Shown: positions 27,663 through 37,081, counted from the first letter of the stretch. The stretch is DNA of 64,000 nt from Methylobacterium sp. SyP6R (GCF_019216885.1 NZ_JAAQRC020000001.1:5397501-5461500), one strand, 5' to 3'. Numbers and translations: made by a program. Notes: generated by a model from the letters alone, not told the origin.

Positions 27663-27868
27663 GCCTTCGGGGTTAGAGGCCTGATTCCACCGCGTTTTCG
27701 CGAGTGCGAAGGGTTGCGAAAGCCTCGCGCGGCGCGAGTGTCTTCCGCATTGTCTTCTCCCCGGGCGCGCGCCTATAAGCCGGCTGTCTCACGCAAGGCC
27801 TTGCGGCGTCGAGAGCCCCGCCGGGCGCTCTCCGCGCGCAAGGATCAACCAATCCGCCGGGGAGCACC

Positions 27869-28615
27869 ATGGCCGGGCATTCACAGTTCAAGAACATCAT
27901 GCACCGCAAGGGCCGCGTCGACGCGGTCCGCTCGAAGGTGTTTTCCAAGCTCGCCCGAGAGATCACCGTCGCGGCCAAGCTCGGCACGCCCGACCCGTCG
28001 ATGAACCCGCGCCTGCGCGCCGCGATTCTCGCGGCCCGGGCCGAGAACATGCCCAAGGACAACATCGAGCGCGCCATCAAGAAGGCGGCCGGGGGCGACG
28101 CGGAGAATTACGAGGAAGTGCGCTACGAGGGCTACGGCCCCGGCGGCGCCGCGCTCATCGTCGAGGCGCAGACCGACAACCGCAACCGCACGGCGAGCGA
28201 CGTGCGCTCGGCCTTCACCAAGTCCGGCGGCAGCCTCGCCGAGACCGGCGCCGTGTCGTTCATGTTCGACCATGTCGGCCTCGTCGCCTTCGACGCCAAG
28301 GTGGCCGATGCCGACACGATGCTGGAAGCCGCCATCGAGGCCGGCGCCGACGACGTGAAGTCCGACGAGAGCGGCCATGAGGTCACCTGCGAGCAGGGGT
28401 CCCTCGGCGAGGTCGCCAAGACCCTGGAGGCCCGCTTCGGCGAGCCCCGCCGCACCGCCCTGATCTGGCGCGCCCAGAATACCGTCGACGTCGACGACGA
28501 GACCGCCGAGAAGCTGATCCGCCTCGTCGAGACCATCGAGGACCAGGACGACGTGCAGAACGTCTTCGTGAATTTTGCCGTTTCCGACGCGATGCTGGCG
28601 AAGATGCAGGGGTGA
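27869..28615 (+). CDS. yebC: YebC/PmpR-family regulator
   Basis: A 248-residue protein with the family N-terminus [15 protein letters not shown] and the three-domain layout. YebC proteins were first seen as DNA-binding regulators; some relatives relieve ribosome stalling at proline stretches. The start follows GGGGAG. The gene stands between the phn set and repeat family A. Confidence 0.96.
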   Translation: MAGHSQFKNIMHRKGRVDAVRSKVFSKLAREITVAAKLGTPDPSMNPRLRAAILAARAENMPKDNIERAIKKAAGGDAENYEEVRYEGYGPGGAALIVEAQTDNRNRTASDVRSAFTKSGGSLAETGAVSFMFDHVGLVAFDAKVADADTMLEAAIEAGADDVKSDESGHEVTCEQGSLGEVAKTLEARFGEPRRTALIWRAQNTVDVDDETAEKLIRLVETIEDQDDVQNVFVNFAVSDAMLAKMQG

Positions 28616-28712
28616 GATCCTGTTCGCATTGAGTACAAGCTAGCAGGATTTCTTCTGTTATCCATGGGCTCGTCGGCGCGGTCGGGATCATGAAATCCAT
28701 AGGGGCGCGGGT
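28616..28712. other. Start of the gene-free stretch 28616-29009
   Basis: The 394 bases between yebC and the next kinase stop hold no supported gene. Most of it is repeat family A copy 2 (28713-28912); the flanks show nothing else. Confidence 0.7.
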
Positions 28713-28912
28713 TTTCTCCTCTCCCCGCGGGCGGGGAGAGGGCCGATCCCCCGTTCAGGGGGAGCGGCGAGCCCGTAGGGCGAGGGTGAGGGGGTATTTC
28801 CGGAGAAGCCTCCCTCGTCGAGACCCCCTCACCCTCGCTCCGGCTTCGCCTCCGCTTGCCGTGTCTCCTGAACGTCGACACGGCCCTCTCCCCGCCCGCG
28901 GGGAGAGGAGAG
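28713..28912. repeat. Dispersed inverted-repeat element, family A, copy 2
   Basis: Same layout as at 25640: outer arms CTCTCCCCGCGGGCGGGGAG and complement, inner GTGAGGGGGTATTTCCGGAG facing CCCCCTCACCCTCGC. It sits between convergent genes yebC and a kinase. Confidence 0.92.
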
Positions 28913-29009
28913 GACCTGCGCCATCCTTGTGCCCGACTGCCCCTTGAGATGACGCGGAGGGTGTCTCTTCTGCTGAGGTGAGCGAACTTCCGGCTCCAGC
29001 GGCCGCAGC

Positions 29010-30332
29010 TCACCCCGGCAGCCGCAGCCTTGCCCGCAAGCCCCCCATCGCCGACCGGTCGAGCTCCAGCCCGCCGCCATAGAGCTCCGCCAGTTCCGTC
29101 GTGATGGCGAGGCCGAAGCCGTGGCCCGGCACGGTCTCGTCGAGGCGCCGGCCGCGCTGCGCCACCGCCGCCAGCGCCGCCTGTCCGAGGCCGGGGCCGT
29201 CATCCTCGATCGCCACCACCACCTCGCCGCCCGAGCCTTCCGCCGATACCCGCACCGCGCGGGTACACCAGGTGCAGGCATTGTCGACCAGGTTGCCCAG
29301 CATCTCGTCGAGGTCCTGCGGGTCGCAGGCCGCGGCGAGGCCGGGCGGGACCGCGCAGGTCACCCGCACGCCCTTCTCGGCGTGCAGCCGCTCCAGGGCC
29401 CCGGCGAGATCGGTAACCGGGCCGGCGAGTTCCGTGCGCAGCCGCGTCGCCCCGGTCAGCGCGGCGCTGCGGGCCCGGCGCAGGTGATGGCGCACGGAGC
29501 GGTCGAGGTGGGCCGCCAACTGCGACAGCCGCCCGTCCGGGTCGCGGCCGGGCTCGGACAGGGCGAGCGACAAGGTGGCGAGCGGCGTCTTCAAGCCATG
29601 GGCGAGGTTCGCCACATGGGTGCGGGCCTGGGCGAGCTGCGCCGCGTTCTGGTCCAGGAGGGCGTTGATCTCGGCGGCGAGCGGCCGGACCTCGACGGGC
29701 TGGGAATCCGGCACCCGCTCGCGCCGGCCTGCCCGCACCGCCTCCAGCTCCTGCCGCAACCGGTCGAGGGGACGAAGCCCCAGGCGAACCTGCGCCACGC
29801 CGGCGGCCGCCAGAACCAGCCCCAGCACCGCCAGGCAGGCGGCGAGGCTCAAGCCCGCCTCCCGGAGCGGGCCGTTCAGGGCCGCGCGGGGGGCGCTCGC
29901 CGCCACCACGGTCCCGTCCGGCAGCGTCAGGATGCGCAGGATCAGGGCCTGTCCCTGCGGGCCGGTGCCGTCCGCCGGGCGGGGTCCTTCCTCGTCCTCA
30001 GGCAGCGCCGGAACGGTCAGGCTGCGCTCCCCGAGGGAGGCGGAGCGCAGGACCGTGCCGCCGCGCTGCACCTGCCAGGTCCAGCCCGAGCCCGGCCGGT
30101 CGAAGGGCGGCGCGTCGAGGTCGCGGGAGAGATGTAAAGCGGGGCCGGGCTCCAGCCCCGAGACCAGGGCGACGATCTGCGCATCGAGCCGGGAGTCGAT
30201 CTGCCCCCGCACGAACCGGGCGAGGATCAGCGCGATGGCGATTCCCGCCACGATTAGCGCGGTCGCGCCCAGCGCCAGCGCCCCGAGGAGCAGGCGCCGA
30301 CGCAGGGAACCGATCTGGCCGAGCCCGATCAC
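29010..30332 (-). CDS. Sensor histidine kinase, second PhoQ-like module
   Basis: A 440-residue membrane kinase with helices near residues 12-38 and 165-190 bracketing a short periplasmic domain. The H-box is NLAHGLKTPLATL, followed by an N-box (NLVDNACTW) and G-boxes (DDGPGLG, GHGFGLAI). The architecture and H-box match the kinase at 11223. The GTG at 30332 overlaps the response regulator stop as GTGA. The divergent exported protein at 31148 is a probable target or partner. Confidence 0.94.
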   Translation of the reverse strand: MIGLGQIGSLRRRLLLGALALGATALIVAGIAIALILARFVRGQIDSRLDAQIVALVSGLEPGPALHLSRDLDAPPFDRPGSGWTWQVQRGGTVLRSASLGERSLTVPALPEDEEGPRPADGTGPQGQALILRILTLPDGTVVAASAPRAALNGPLREAGLSLAACLAVLGLVLAAAGVAQVRLGLRPLDRLRQELEAVRAGRRERVPDSQPVEVRPLAAEINALLDQNAAQLAQARTHVANLAHGLKTPLATLSLALSEPGRDPDGRLSQLAAHLDRSVRHHLRRARSAALTGATRLRTELAGPVTDLAGALERLHAEKGVRVTCAVPPGLAAACDPQDLDEMLGNLVDNACTWCTRAVRVSAEGSGGEVVVAIEDDGPGLGQAALAAVAQRGRRLDETVPGHGFGLAITTELAELYGGGLELDRSAMGGLRARLRLPG

Positions 30333-30997
30333 GCCGCCTCGCCCGCGGTGAGCCGGTAGCCGTGGCCGCGTACGGTCTCGATCCGGGCCGGGGCGATCTT
30401 GCGGCGCAACCGCGTGATGATGACCTCGACCGAGTTCGAATCGACCTCCGCGTCGCCCTCGTAGACCCGTTCCATCAGCTCGCCCCGCGGCACCACTCCG
30501 TCGCGGCGCAGGATCAGGCAGGACAGCACGCGCCATTCGAGCCCGGTGAGCTTGAGCGGCAGCCCGTCACGGGTGAAGGCGCCGAGGCCGGGATCGAAGC
30601 TGATGGGACCGCAGGTCACGATGGTCGCCCCATGGGCGGCGGCGCGGCGCACCAGGGCGCGCAAGCGGATCACCAGCTCCTCGACCCGGAACGGCTTCAC
30701 CAGGTAGTCGTCGGCCCCGGCCTTGAAGCCCGCCACCTTGTCGCTCCAGGCGTCCCGCGCGGTGAGGATCAGCACCGGCAGGGTTCGGCCGGCGGCCCGC
30801 CAGCCCTGCAGCACCGAAATCCCCTCGCGCTTCGGCAGGCCGAGATCGAGCACCGCCGCGTCGTAGGTCTCGGTGTCGCCGAGATGCGCGCCGTCCTCGC
30901 CGTCATGGGCGTGGTCGACGGCACAGTTCTCGGCGCGCAGGACCCGCAGGATCTCGGCGGCGAGCGCCGCATCGTCCTCGACGAGCAGGAGCTTCAT
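30329..30997 (-). CDS. OmpR/PhoB-family response regulator
   Basis: A 222-residue regulator: receiver domain (LLVEDDAAL; AAVLDLGLPKREG; LVKPF) and a winged-helix DNA-binding domain ending in VRGHGYRL. It starts 150 bases from the divergent exported protein gene, and its promoter shares that gap. It is paralogous to the regulator at 12713. Confidence 0.95.
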   Translation of the reverse strand: MKLLLVEDDAALAAEILRVLRAENCAVDHAHDGEDGAHLGDTETYDAAVLDLGLPKREGISVLQGWRAAGRTLPVLILTARDAWSDKVAGFKAGADDYLVKPFRVEELVIRLRALVRRAAAHGATIVTCGPISFDPGLGAFTRDGLPLKLTGLEWRVLSCLILRRDGVVPRGELMERVYEGDAEVDSNSVEVIITRLRRKIAPARIETVRGHGYRLTAGEAA

Positions 30998-31147
30998 GAG
31001 CGGTCGAACCCGGGTGGCACAAGCGGATTCCGCCGTAGTCCCGGCGGTTTAACCGAACCTGAACGGCCGGGTTCAGGCCCGGTTCCCGGGGCCTGACGTA
31101 GAAGAGCGCCAACCCGGACAGGGCCTCATCACACAGGAACGACAGAC

Positions 31148-31831
31148 ATGACCGACCGCACCACCATCGAGGGCAAGGCCACCGAGATCGAGACCAGCAC
31201 GGTCGAAACCTCGAAGACCGACGCCGTCACCCCGCGCGCCAAGCCCCGCCGCGGCCTCCTCGTCGGCGCCGTCGCGGTGCCGCTGGCCCTCGGCGCCGTC
31301 GGGCTCTCCCTCGCCCAGCCCGCCCAGACGCCGCTCACCCCCGTCGCCCCGGTCGCGGTGAGCGCGCTCCAGCCCTCCGGCGCCATCGCCGCCAAGGGCG
31401 AGGTTGCCGAGATTTTCGGGAACAAGTTCATCCTTCAGGACGGCACCGGCCGGGCGCTGGTCGAGACCGGCCGGTCCGGGGAGGGCGGCACCCTGGTGGC
31501 CAAGGGCGAGAGCGTGACGGTGCAGGGCCGGTTCGAGAACGGCTTCCTCCACGCCAGCGCGCTCACCCGGGCCGACGGCAAGACCGAAGCCCTCCGGCCG
31601 GTCGGCCCGCCCCCCGGCGGCCTCGACTGGGCCAAGGACAAGGTCGGGCTCGGGCCGAACGTGGACGTCCCGGCCCTCACCAAGGCGGTCACGGATGCCG
31701 GCTACTCGGACGTGCGCGTCGCCGGCCGCGGCCCGCGCCACCTCGACGTGGCGGCGAAGGGGCAGGACGGCAAGGAGCGGATGCTCCATGTCGGCTTCGA
31801 TGGGCAGATCCGGGAGAAGCGGGTGTTCTGA
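31148..31831 (+). CDS. Exported protein with OB-fold-like and PepSY-like domains
   Basis: A 227-residue protein. A hydrophobic segment at about 35-55 follows a long charged N-terminus, so it is probably membrane-anchored with the rest in the periplasm. Residues 75-150 (GEVAEIFGNKFILQDGTGRA) look like a small OB-fold. The C-terminus (ALTKAVTDAGYSDVRVAGRG, then HVGFDGQIREKRVF) resembles PepSY. It is divergent from a two-component operon, matching the PepSY link of the first module. Confidence 0.72.
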   Translation: MTDRTTIEGKATEIETSTVETSKTDAVTPRAKPRRGLLVGAVAVPLALGAVGLSLAQPAQTPLTPVAPVAVSALQPSGAIAAKGEVAEIFGNKFILQDGTGRALVETGRSGEGGTLVAKGESVTVQGRFENGFLHASALTRADGKTEALRPVGPPPGGLDWAKDKVGLGPNVDVPALTKAVTDAGYSDVRVAGRGPRHLDVAAKGQDGKERMLHVGFDGQIREKRVF

Positions 31832-31910
31832 GTCGTCGCGACCGGCTCGGCTCGACGAGGTCGGGCAGCATCGCTGAGGCGGGCTGTCCGGGGAAAGGTG
31901 TGGCGCGAGC
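31832..31910. other. Start of the gene-free stretch 31832-32163
   Basis: The 332 bases between two convergent genes hold repeat family A copy 3 and no supported gene. Confidence 0.7.
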
Positions 31911-32110
31911 TTTTCCTCTCCCCGCGGGCGGGGAGAGGGCTGCGAACCCCTTGTTGGGTTCGCAGCGAGCCCGCAGGGCGAGGGTGAGGGGGTGGTTCCG
32001 GAGAAGCCTCACTCGTCGAGACCCCCTCACCCTCGCTTCGGCTGCGCCTCCGCTTGCTGCCGACCCGACAAGGGGTCAGCAGCCCTCTCCCCGCTCGCGG
32101 GGAGAGGGGA
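31911..32110. repeat. Dispersed inverted-repeat element, family A, copy 3
   Basis: Outer arms CTCTCCCCGCGGGCGGGGAG and a near-complement at 32084-32110, inner AACCCCTTGTTGGGTTCGCAG and GTGAGGGGGTGGTTCCGGAG segments. Same orientation and design as the copies at 25640 and 28713. Confidence 0.92.
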
Positions 32111-32163
32111 TTCCTGCGCCAGCGTAAGGGCTTATCGGCAGCGCCCGGTCGGAAGGAACAACC

Positions 32164-32931
32164 TCACAACGTCGCCAGCACGCCCCCATCCACGTAGAGA
32201 ATCTGTCCGTTGACGAAGTCCGACGCCGCCGACGCCAGGAAGATCGCCGCGCCCTGCAACTCCTCCACCCGGCCCCAGCGCCCGGCCGGGGTCCGGTTCT
32301 TCAGCCAGGCATCGAATTCCGGATTCTCGATCAGAGCCTGGTTCAGGGGCGTCGCGAAATAACCCGGGCCGATGCCGTTCACCTGAAGGCCGTGGCGGGC
32401 CCAGTCGGTGCACATGCCCTTGGTCAGGTTCTTCACCGCGCCCTTCGAGGCGGTGTAGGGGGCGATCGAGTAGCGCGCCGCCTCGCTCTGGAGGCTGGCG
32501 ATGTTGATGATCTTGCCGCGCTTGCGCGTGATCATGTGCCGGGCCACCGCCTGACCGACATAGAACACGCTGTCGAGATTGACCCGCATCAGTTCATGCC
32601 AGGTCTCGACGGGATAGTCTTCGAGCGGCGCGCGGCGCTGGATGCCGGCATTGTTGACGAGAATATCGAGGGCGCCGATCTCGGCCTCGATCCGGTCGAC
32701 GCCCACCTTCACCGCAACTGCGTCGGATACGTCGAAGGCCGCGGCTTGCGCCGTGATGCCCTCGTTGCGCAGCTCCGCCACGGCGCCGTCGAGCTTGGCC
32801 GCATCGCGCCCGTTCAGCACGATCGCCGCCCCCGCGCGGCCGAGGCCGAGCGCCAGCGACAGGCCGATGCCCTGGCTGGAGCCGGTCACCAGGGCGCGGC
32901 GGCCCGACAGATCGAACAAGGCGGTCGACAC
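32164..32931 (-). CDS. idnO: SDR-family gluconate 5-dehydrogenase
   Basis: A 255-residue short-chain dehydrogenase with the cofactor loop TGSSQGIG, NNAG, and catalytic Tyr159/Lys163 (YTASK). Sequence and its divergent neighbours idnD and a LacI regulator point to 5-keto-D-gluconate/gluconate interconversion, as in L-idonate use. The GTG at 32931 has a strong GGGAGGG site. Other sugar-acid SDRs (such as KduD) are close, so substrate is moderately sure. Confidence 0.85.
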   Translation of the reverse strand: MSTALFDLSGRRALVTGSSQGIGLSLALGLGRAGAAIVLNGRDAAKLDGAVAELRNEGITAQAAAFDVSDAVAVKVGVDRIEAEIGALDILVNNAGIQRRAPLEDYPVETWHELMRVNLDSVFYVGQAVARHMITRKRGKIINIASLQSEAARYSIAPYTASKGAVKNLTKGMCTDWARHGLQVNGIGPGYFATPLNQALIENPEFDAWLKNRTPAGRWGRVEELQGAAIFLASAASDFVNGQILYVDGGVLATL

Positions 32932-33015
32932 CGGCAAATCCCTCCCAGATGCGCCCCGCATCCGGCGGCCGTTCGGGGCCGATCCCGCGGTTGCGCTTAT
33001 GCCCGAAGGGAAGCA

Positions 33016-33029
33016 TGGTACCGATACCA
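33016..33029. promoter_or_regulatory. GntR-like operator between idnO and idnD
   Basis: TGGTACCGATACCA is a 12-of-14 palindrome in the divergent gap, and with flanks (ATGGTACCGATACCAA, 33015-33030) resembles the GntR/IdnR class of sites. It probably binds the LacI-family protein encoded at 34160 (inference). Confidence 0.65.
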
Positions 33030-33095
33030 ACGCAAGCGGCATCGCGGCGCCGGAGAATCGGCAGCCAGAGAGCCCGCCGGGAGGAGATTGGTGCC

Positions 33096-34136
33096 ATGAC
33101 GCTCGCCGCGCGCATCCACGCCGCCAAGGACCTGCGGATCGAGCCGATCTCGCTGCGCGAGCCGGAAGCCGACGAGGTCGTGGTGGCGCTCGGCGCCGGC
33201 GGCATCTGCGGCTCGGACCTGTCCTATTACGGCAAGGGCCGGGTCGGGGACTTTTCCTTACGCGAGCCGATGGTGCTCGGCCACGAGGTCGCCGGCACGG
33301 TGACGCGGGTCGGCGCGGCGGTCGCAAGCGTCAGGCCCGGCGACCGGGTCGCGGTCGATCCGAGCCGGCCCTGCCTCTCCTGCGATTATTGCCGTGCCGG
33401 CCGCTCGAACCTGTGCCGCAACATGCGTTTCTTCGGCTCGGCGGCGATCTTCCCGCACGTCCAGGGCGGCTTCAGCGAACAGTTCCTGGCGCGTGCCGAC
33501 CAGTGCGTGCCGATCCCCGATGCGATGCCGATGCGGGTCGCGGCCTGCGGCGAGCCGCTGGCGGTGGCGCTGCACGGAATCCGGCGCGCGGGCGAACTGC
33601 TCGGCCGCCACGTCCTCATCGCCGGGGCCGGGCCGATCGGCCTCCTGTGCCTGATGGCGGCGAAGCTCGCCGGCGCCCGCCGGATCGTCTGCACCGACCT
33701 GTCGGACGTGCCCCTCGCCATCGCCCGGGAGATCGGCGCCGCGGAGACCATCAACGTCGCCGCCGAGCCCGAGCGGCTGGGATCTTACGAGGCCGACAAG
33801 GGCACGTTCGATGTCGCGCTGGAGGCGACCGGCGCGCCCGCGGCCCTGGCCTCGCTGTTCCGGGTGGTGCGGCCCGGCGGCCGGGTGGTGCAGCTCGGCA
33901 TGATGCCGCCGGGCGACGTCCCGGTGCCGGCCAACCTCCTGATGGCCCGCGAGATCGACTTCGTCGGCGCCTTCCGCTTCCACGAGGAGTACCGTACCGC
34001 CATCGCGCTGCTGGCCGCCGGCCGGATCGACGTCGCGCCGATCCTCTCGGCCGAGATACCGATGTCGCGGGCCGACGAGGCCTTTGCCCTCGCCGCCGAC
34101 CGTACCAAGGCGATCAAGGTCCACCTCGCCTTCTAG
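33096..34136 (+). CDS. idnD: L-idonate 5-dehydrogenase (zinc MDR family)
   Basis: A 346-residue medium-chain dehydrogenase oxidising L-idonate to 5-keto-gluconate. Catalytic zinc ligands are Cys38 (GICGSD) and His63-Glu64 (LGHEVAG). Structural-zinc cysteines cluster at about 93-107 (PCLSCDYCRAGRSNLC). The Rossmann loop is GAGPIG. The ATG at 33096 follows GGGAGGAG. It faces idnO across 164 bases, and the LacI regulator follows by 24 bases. Confidence 0.9.
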   Translation: MTLAARIHAAKDLRIEPISLREPEADEVVVALGAGGICGSDLSYYGKGRVGDFSLREPMVLGHEVAGTVTRVGAAVASVRPGDRVAVDPSRPCLSCDYCRAGRSNLCRNMRFFGSAAIFPHVQGGFSEQFLARADQCVPIPDAMPMRVAACGEPLAVALHGIRRAGELLGRHVLIAGAGPIGLLCLMAAKLAGARRIVCTDLSDVPLAIAREIGAAETINVAAEPERLGSYEADKGTFDVALEATGAPAALASLFRVVRPGGRVVQLGMMPPGDVPVPANLLMAREIDFVGAFRFHEEYRTAIALLAAGRIDVAPILSAEIPMSRADEAFALAADRTKAIKVHLAF

Positions 34137-34159
34137 GCCGACTCTGCGCGGGCACGACC

Positions 34160-35215
34160 ATGGCCGAGGACCAGGCACCGTTGCGCCGGGCGCCCTTGCG
34201 CCGGGCACCGACGATGCGCGACGTGTCGCGCCTCGCCGGCGTCTCGCCGATGACGGTCTCGCGCACCCTCAGCCAGGCCGCCCTCGTCTCGGAAGAGACG
34301 CGGGCGCGGGTGCTGGCGGCGGTGGAGCGGCTCGGCTACGTGCCGGATCGCGGGGCGGGGGGATTGTCGTCGCGGCGCACCGGCTTCGTCGCCCTGATCG
34401 TCCCCAGCCTGACCAACCCGAACTTCGCCGACACCGCCGCCGGCCTCACCCAGGCGATGCGCCCGCGCGGCTACCAGCCCCTGATCGGCGTCACCGGCTA
34501 CTCGCTGGACGAGGAGGAAGTGGTCTTACGCGCGATGCTATCGCGCCGCCCGGACGCGATCGTGGTGTCGGGCATGCAGCATTCGCCCACGACCCGCGAC
34601 CTTCTGGCCCGCGCCGGGGTGCCGGTGGTGGAGATCTGGGACCGCCCCGAGGCGCCGCTCGACCGGGCGGTGGGTTTCTCGAACTACGAGGTCGGCCGGC
34701 TCGCGGCGAAGACGCTGATGGACCTCGGTGCCACCCGCATCGCCGGGCTCGGGCCGGATCGGACCGGCGAGGTCCGCGACTTCCGCGGCGAGGAGCGCCT
34801 GAGGGGCCTGCGCGACGGCCTCGCCGAGGCCGGTCTCCCGGACGATCTGATCCTGCATCACGGACGGGCGGCGGGCGCCTTCGCCCACGGCGCCGAGGCG
34901 ATGGCCGAGCTCCTGCGCCGCGGCGGCGCCGAGGCTTTGTTCCTCGTCTCCGACATCTCGGCCTTCGGCGCCGTGATGGAATGCCGGCGCCGCGGCATCC
35001 GGGTGCCGGAGGACGTGCAGGTCCTCGGCTTCGGCGATTTCGAGATCGGCCGCCAATGCGTGCCGCGCCTCTCCACCATCGCGGTCGATGCCGCCGAGAT
35101 CGGCTTGCGGACCGGTGGGTTGCTGCTCGGGCTCCTCGACGGGGGGGCTACGGCTCCGGCGGTGATCGATCTCGGGTTCCGGCTCGTCCTGCGGGAGAGC
35201 ACGATCCGGCGGTGA
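34160..35215 (+). CDS. LacI-family regulator (GntR-like)
   Basis: A 351-residue repressor. The helix-turn-helix at about residues 18-40 (MRDVSRLAGVSPMTVSRTLS) is followed by a hinge and a periplasmic-binding-like effector domain. The N-terminal end carries a direct repeat, APLRRAPLRRAP. It is co-directional with idnD and likely controls idnO/idnD through the palindrome at 33016, with gluconate or idonate as inducer (inference). Confidence 0.92.
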   Translation: MAEDQAPLRRAPLRRAPTMRDVSRLAGVSPMTVSRTLSQAALVSEETRARVLAAVERLGYVPDRGAGGLSSRRTGFVALIVPSLTNPNFADTAAGLTQAMRPRGYQPLIGVTGYSLDEEEVVLRAMLSRRPDAIVVSGMQHSPTTRDLLARAGVPVVEIWDRPEAPLDRAVGFSNYEVGRLAAKTLMDLGATRIAGLGPDRTGEVRDFRGEERLRGLRDGLAEAGLPDDLILHHGRAAGAFAHGAEAMAELLRRGGAEALFLVSDISAFGAVMECRRRGIRVPEDVQVLGFGDFEIGRQCVPRLSTIAVDAAEIGLRTGGLLLGLLDGGATAPAVIDLGFRLVLRESTIRR

Positions 35216-35218
35216 GAA

Positions 35219-35434
35219 TCAGGCCAGCCGCGGCGCCTGGGTCTGACGCTGCCGCAGCACCGGGGCGACGGCGTCCCGCTCGGTCTCCTCCCGTGTGTTG
35301 CGCGCGGGCCGTGCCAGCTCGACCGGCGGGAACAGGTCGTGCAGCCCGCGCGAGACGCCGATGAGGACAGGAGCGAAGGTCCCGTTGAGCGCGGAGGGGG
35401 CCGCATCGGCCTTGACGAATCGTGAGCTGGACAT
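35219..35434 (-). CDS. Small hypothetical protein
   Basis: A 71-residue basic protein, MSSSRFVKADAAPS at the start, that ends 3 bases from the convergent LacI gene. I recognise no domain. Codon use is like its neighbours, and the frame does not shadow another gene. A TTG 30 bases upstream is an alternative start. Ribosome site is weak. Confidence 0.4.
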   Translation of the reverse strand: MSSSRFVKADAAPSALNGTFAPVLIGVSRGLHDLFPPVELARPARNTREETERDAVAPVLRQRQTQAPRLA

Positions 35435-35605
35435 GTGCAGTGCAAACCCCGCGGTCAGGCTCAACGCGCTGCACCATGGTTTGGTTCACGACCTGCGTGC
35501 AGATGATGTGCGGATCCCCTTCGGCGATGCGAGCGGGCGACATGACACGACCCGTCGGCGGCGAGGCGCCCGTCCCGTGGCGCTGCCAGGGATCGACGGC
35601 GTGTG

Positions 35606-36403
35606 TCAGTTCCGTGCCGTCGGGGCGATCAGCGTCTCGGTGGCACCGGCCGGGTCCATGCCGATGCGGCCCCAGCCCGGCAGCTTCAGGGCCGGGCGGC
35701 GCAGGTCGAGCCCCGCCACCGCCCCGAGGACGTTCACCTCGATCCCCTCGACCCAGCCGAGGGTGAGCCCGAGATAGCCCCTGCCCGAGAGCTGCAATCC
35801 GGTGCGGCTCGGGGTCCAGGCGACCACGTCCTCCGAAAAATCCTTGCCGAGGGCCGTCGGCGGCAGCGCCACGGCGAGCTCCGGCACCGCCCGCAGCACA
35901 TGGGTCACGAAGGTGTTGGAGTTCGGCCCCGGCCAGGCGCTGTAGCTGCCGGCGGCCCGGTGCGGATAGGTCGCGACCGCGGCGCGGATCCGCGGCACGG
36001 CGCGCTCCGCCGCCTCGCCGTCGAGGGCCAGCACCACCTGCGGCGGGTTGCCGAACCAGCGCGCATCGGCCGCGTAGGCGTCGGTCCGCACCGGCAGGCC
36101 CCAGCCGACCACATCGTAGCGGGTGTAGCGCGGGGCGCCCGCCTCCTTGACCACGATCCAGGTGTGGTGGGCGAAGATGCCCCGCCAGCGCCCGACCCGG
36201 GCGGCGTAGATCCGCACCTTCGCCTCCGGAGCGGCCGTTGCGGCGGGCAGGAGCCGGGCGCTCGACCAGTCGGCGGTGGACCAGTCGGGAGCGACGTCGT
36301 CGCGGCTCCACCACCACAGGGCGTGGGCGGCGAGCGGCAGCAGGAACAGGATGACGAGGGCGAGCACCAGGGTGCGCGCCAGCCAGGCCAGGGCGAGAAG
36401 CAT
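35606..36403 (-). CDS. DUF3750 membrane-anchored protein
   Basis: A 265-residue protein with one N-terminal helix (LALAWLARTLVLALVILFLLP) and a periplasmic domain holding FAHHTWIVVKEAG, TRYDVVGWG and PGPNSNTFVTHVLRAVP. These His, Asn and Ser/Thr patterns are those of DUF3750, whose function is unknown (a hydrolase-like fold has been suggested by the conserved pattern). The ATG at 36403 is chosen; a GTG at 36481 would add 26 mostly polar residues before the helix. Confidence 0.82.
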   Translation of the reverse strand: MLLALAWLARTLVLALVILFLLPLAAHALWWWSRDDVAPDWSTADWSSARLLPAATAAPEAKVRIYAARVGRWRGIFAHHTWIVVKEAGAPRYTRYDVVGWGLPVRTDAYAADARWFGNPPQVVLALDGEAAERAVPRIRAAVATYPHRAAGSYSAWPGPNSNTFVTHVLRAVPELAVALPPTALGKDFSEDVVAWTPSRTGLQLSGRGYLGLTLGWVEGIEVNVLGAVAGLDLRRPALKLPGWGRIGMDPAGATETLIAPTARN

Positions 36404-36531
36404 GACCGCAAGATGGCGCTGCGAGCGTGGCCGCGCAACCGGCGCGGCGATCCGCCGTTCATCCGCGAACCGGAGCCGCACGAGACCGTTGTCGGCAAAG
36501 AGATGAACTGTGACGGGTACGGGAGGGCGTG

Positions 36532-37065
36532 ATGGCCGAGGTGAAACGGGTGCTGGATGCCCTGGTGCGCAGTCGCCGCGGCGGGCTCGCGGCCTCCGCC
36601 GCCCTCGGTGGGCTGGCGCTCATCGCCGGGCTTGCCCTGCGGGCGACGCAAGCGGAGGCGCCGGCCGCGCAACCGTCGTCGAAGTCCCCCGCGACCCCCT
36701 TCGAGGCCGGCGCGCTCAGCGACGACGAGGCGACGCTCTGCCTGCGCATCATGGTGGCGGCCTCGGCCGCCGACGGGGTGATCGATGCCCGCGAGCGCGA
36801 GCGGCTCGACGCGGCGGTTGCCGAATCCGGCCTCGACCTCGCCGGCCGGCAATGGCTCGCCCGCGAGCTGGAGGACCCGGCGACGATCGACGAGATCGCC
36901 GACCGGGTCCAGGATCCCGAATCGGGCGCCCGGGTCTACGCCGCGGCCCGCCTCGCCATCGACCCCGATACGATGCAGGAGCGCACCTTCCTGCGGATGC
37001 TGGCGGAGGCCCTCGACCTCGACGAGGGTGCGGTCGCGCGGGTCGAATCCGGCCTCGCGGCCTGA
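36532..37065 (+). CDS. DUF533/TerB-like protein
   Basis: A 177-residue protein. One helix (residues 20-38) may anchor it, and residues 65-177 are a TerB-like helical bundle (LRIMVAASAADGVIDARERERLD, which resembles a calcium-like loop). DUF533 members are widely spread inner-membrane proteins of unknown role. The start follows GGGAGGG. A DUF1206 gene begins 17 bases after its stop. Confidence 0.82.
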   Translation: MAEVKRVLDALVRSRRGGLAASAALGGLALIAGLALRATQAEAPAAQPSSKSPATPFEAGALSDDEATLCLRIMVAASAADGVIDARERERLDAAVAESGLDLAGRQWLARELEDPATIDEIADRVQDPESGARVYAAARLAIDPDTMQERTFLRMLAEALDLDEGAVARVESGLAA

Positions 37066-37081
37066 CCGGGGCGAGGCTTCC

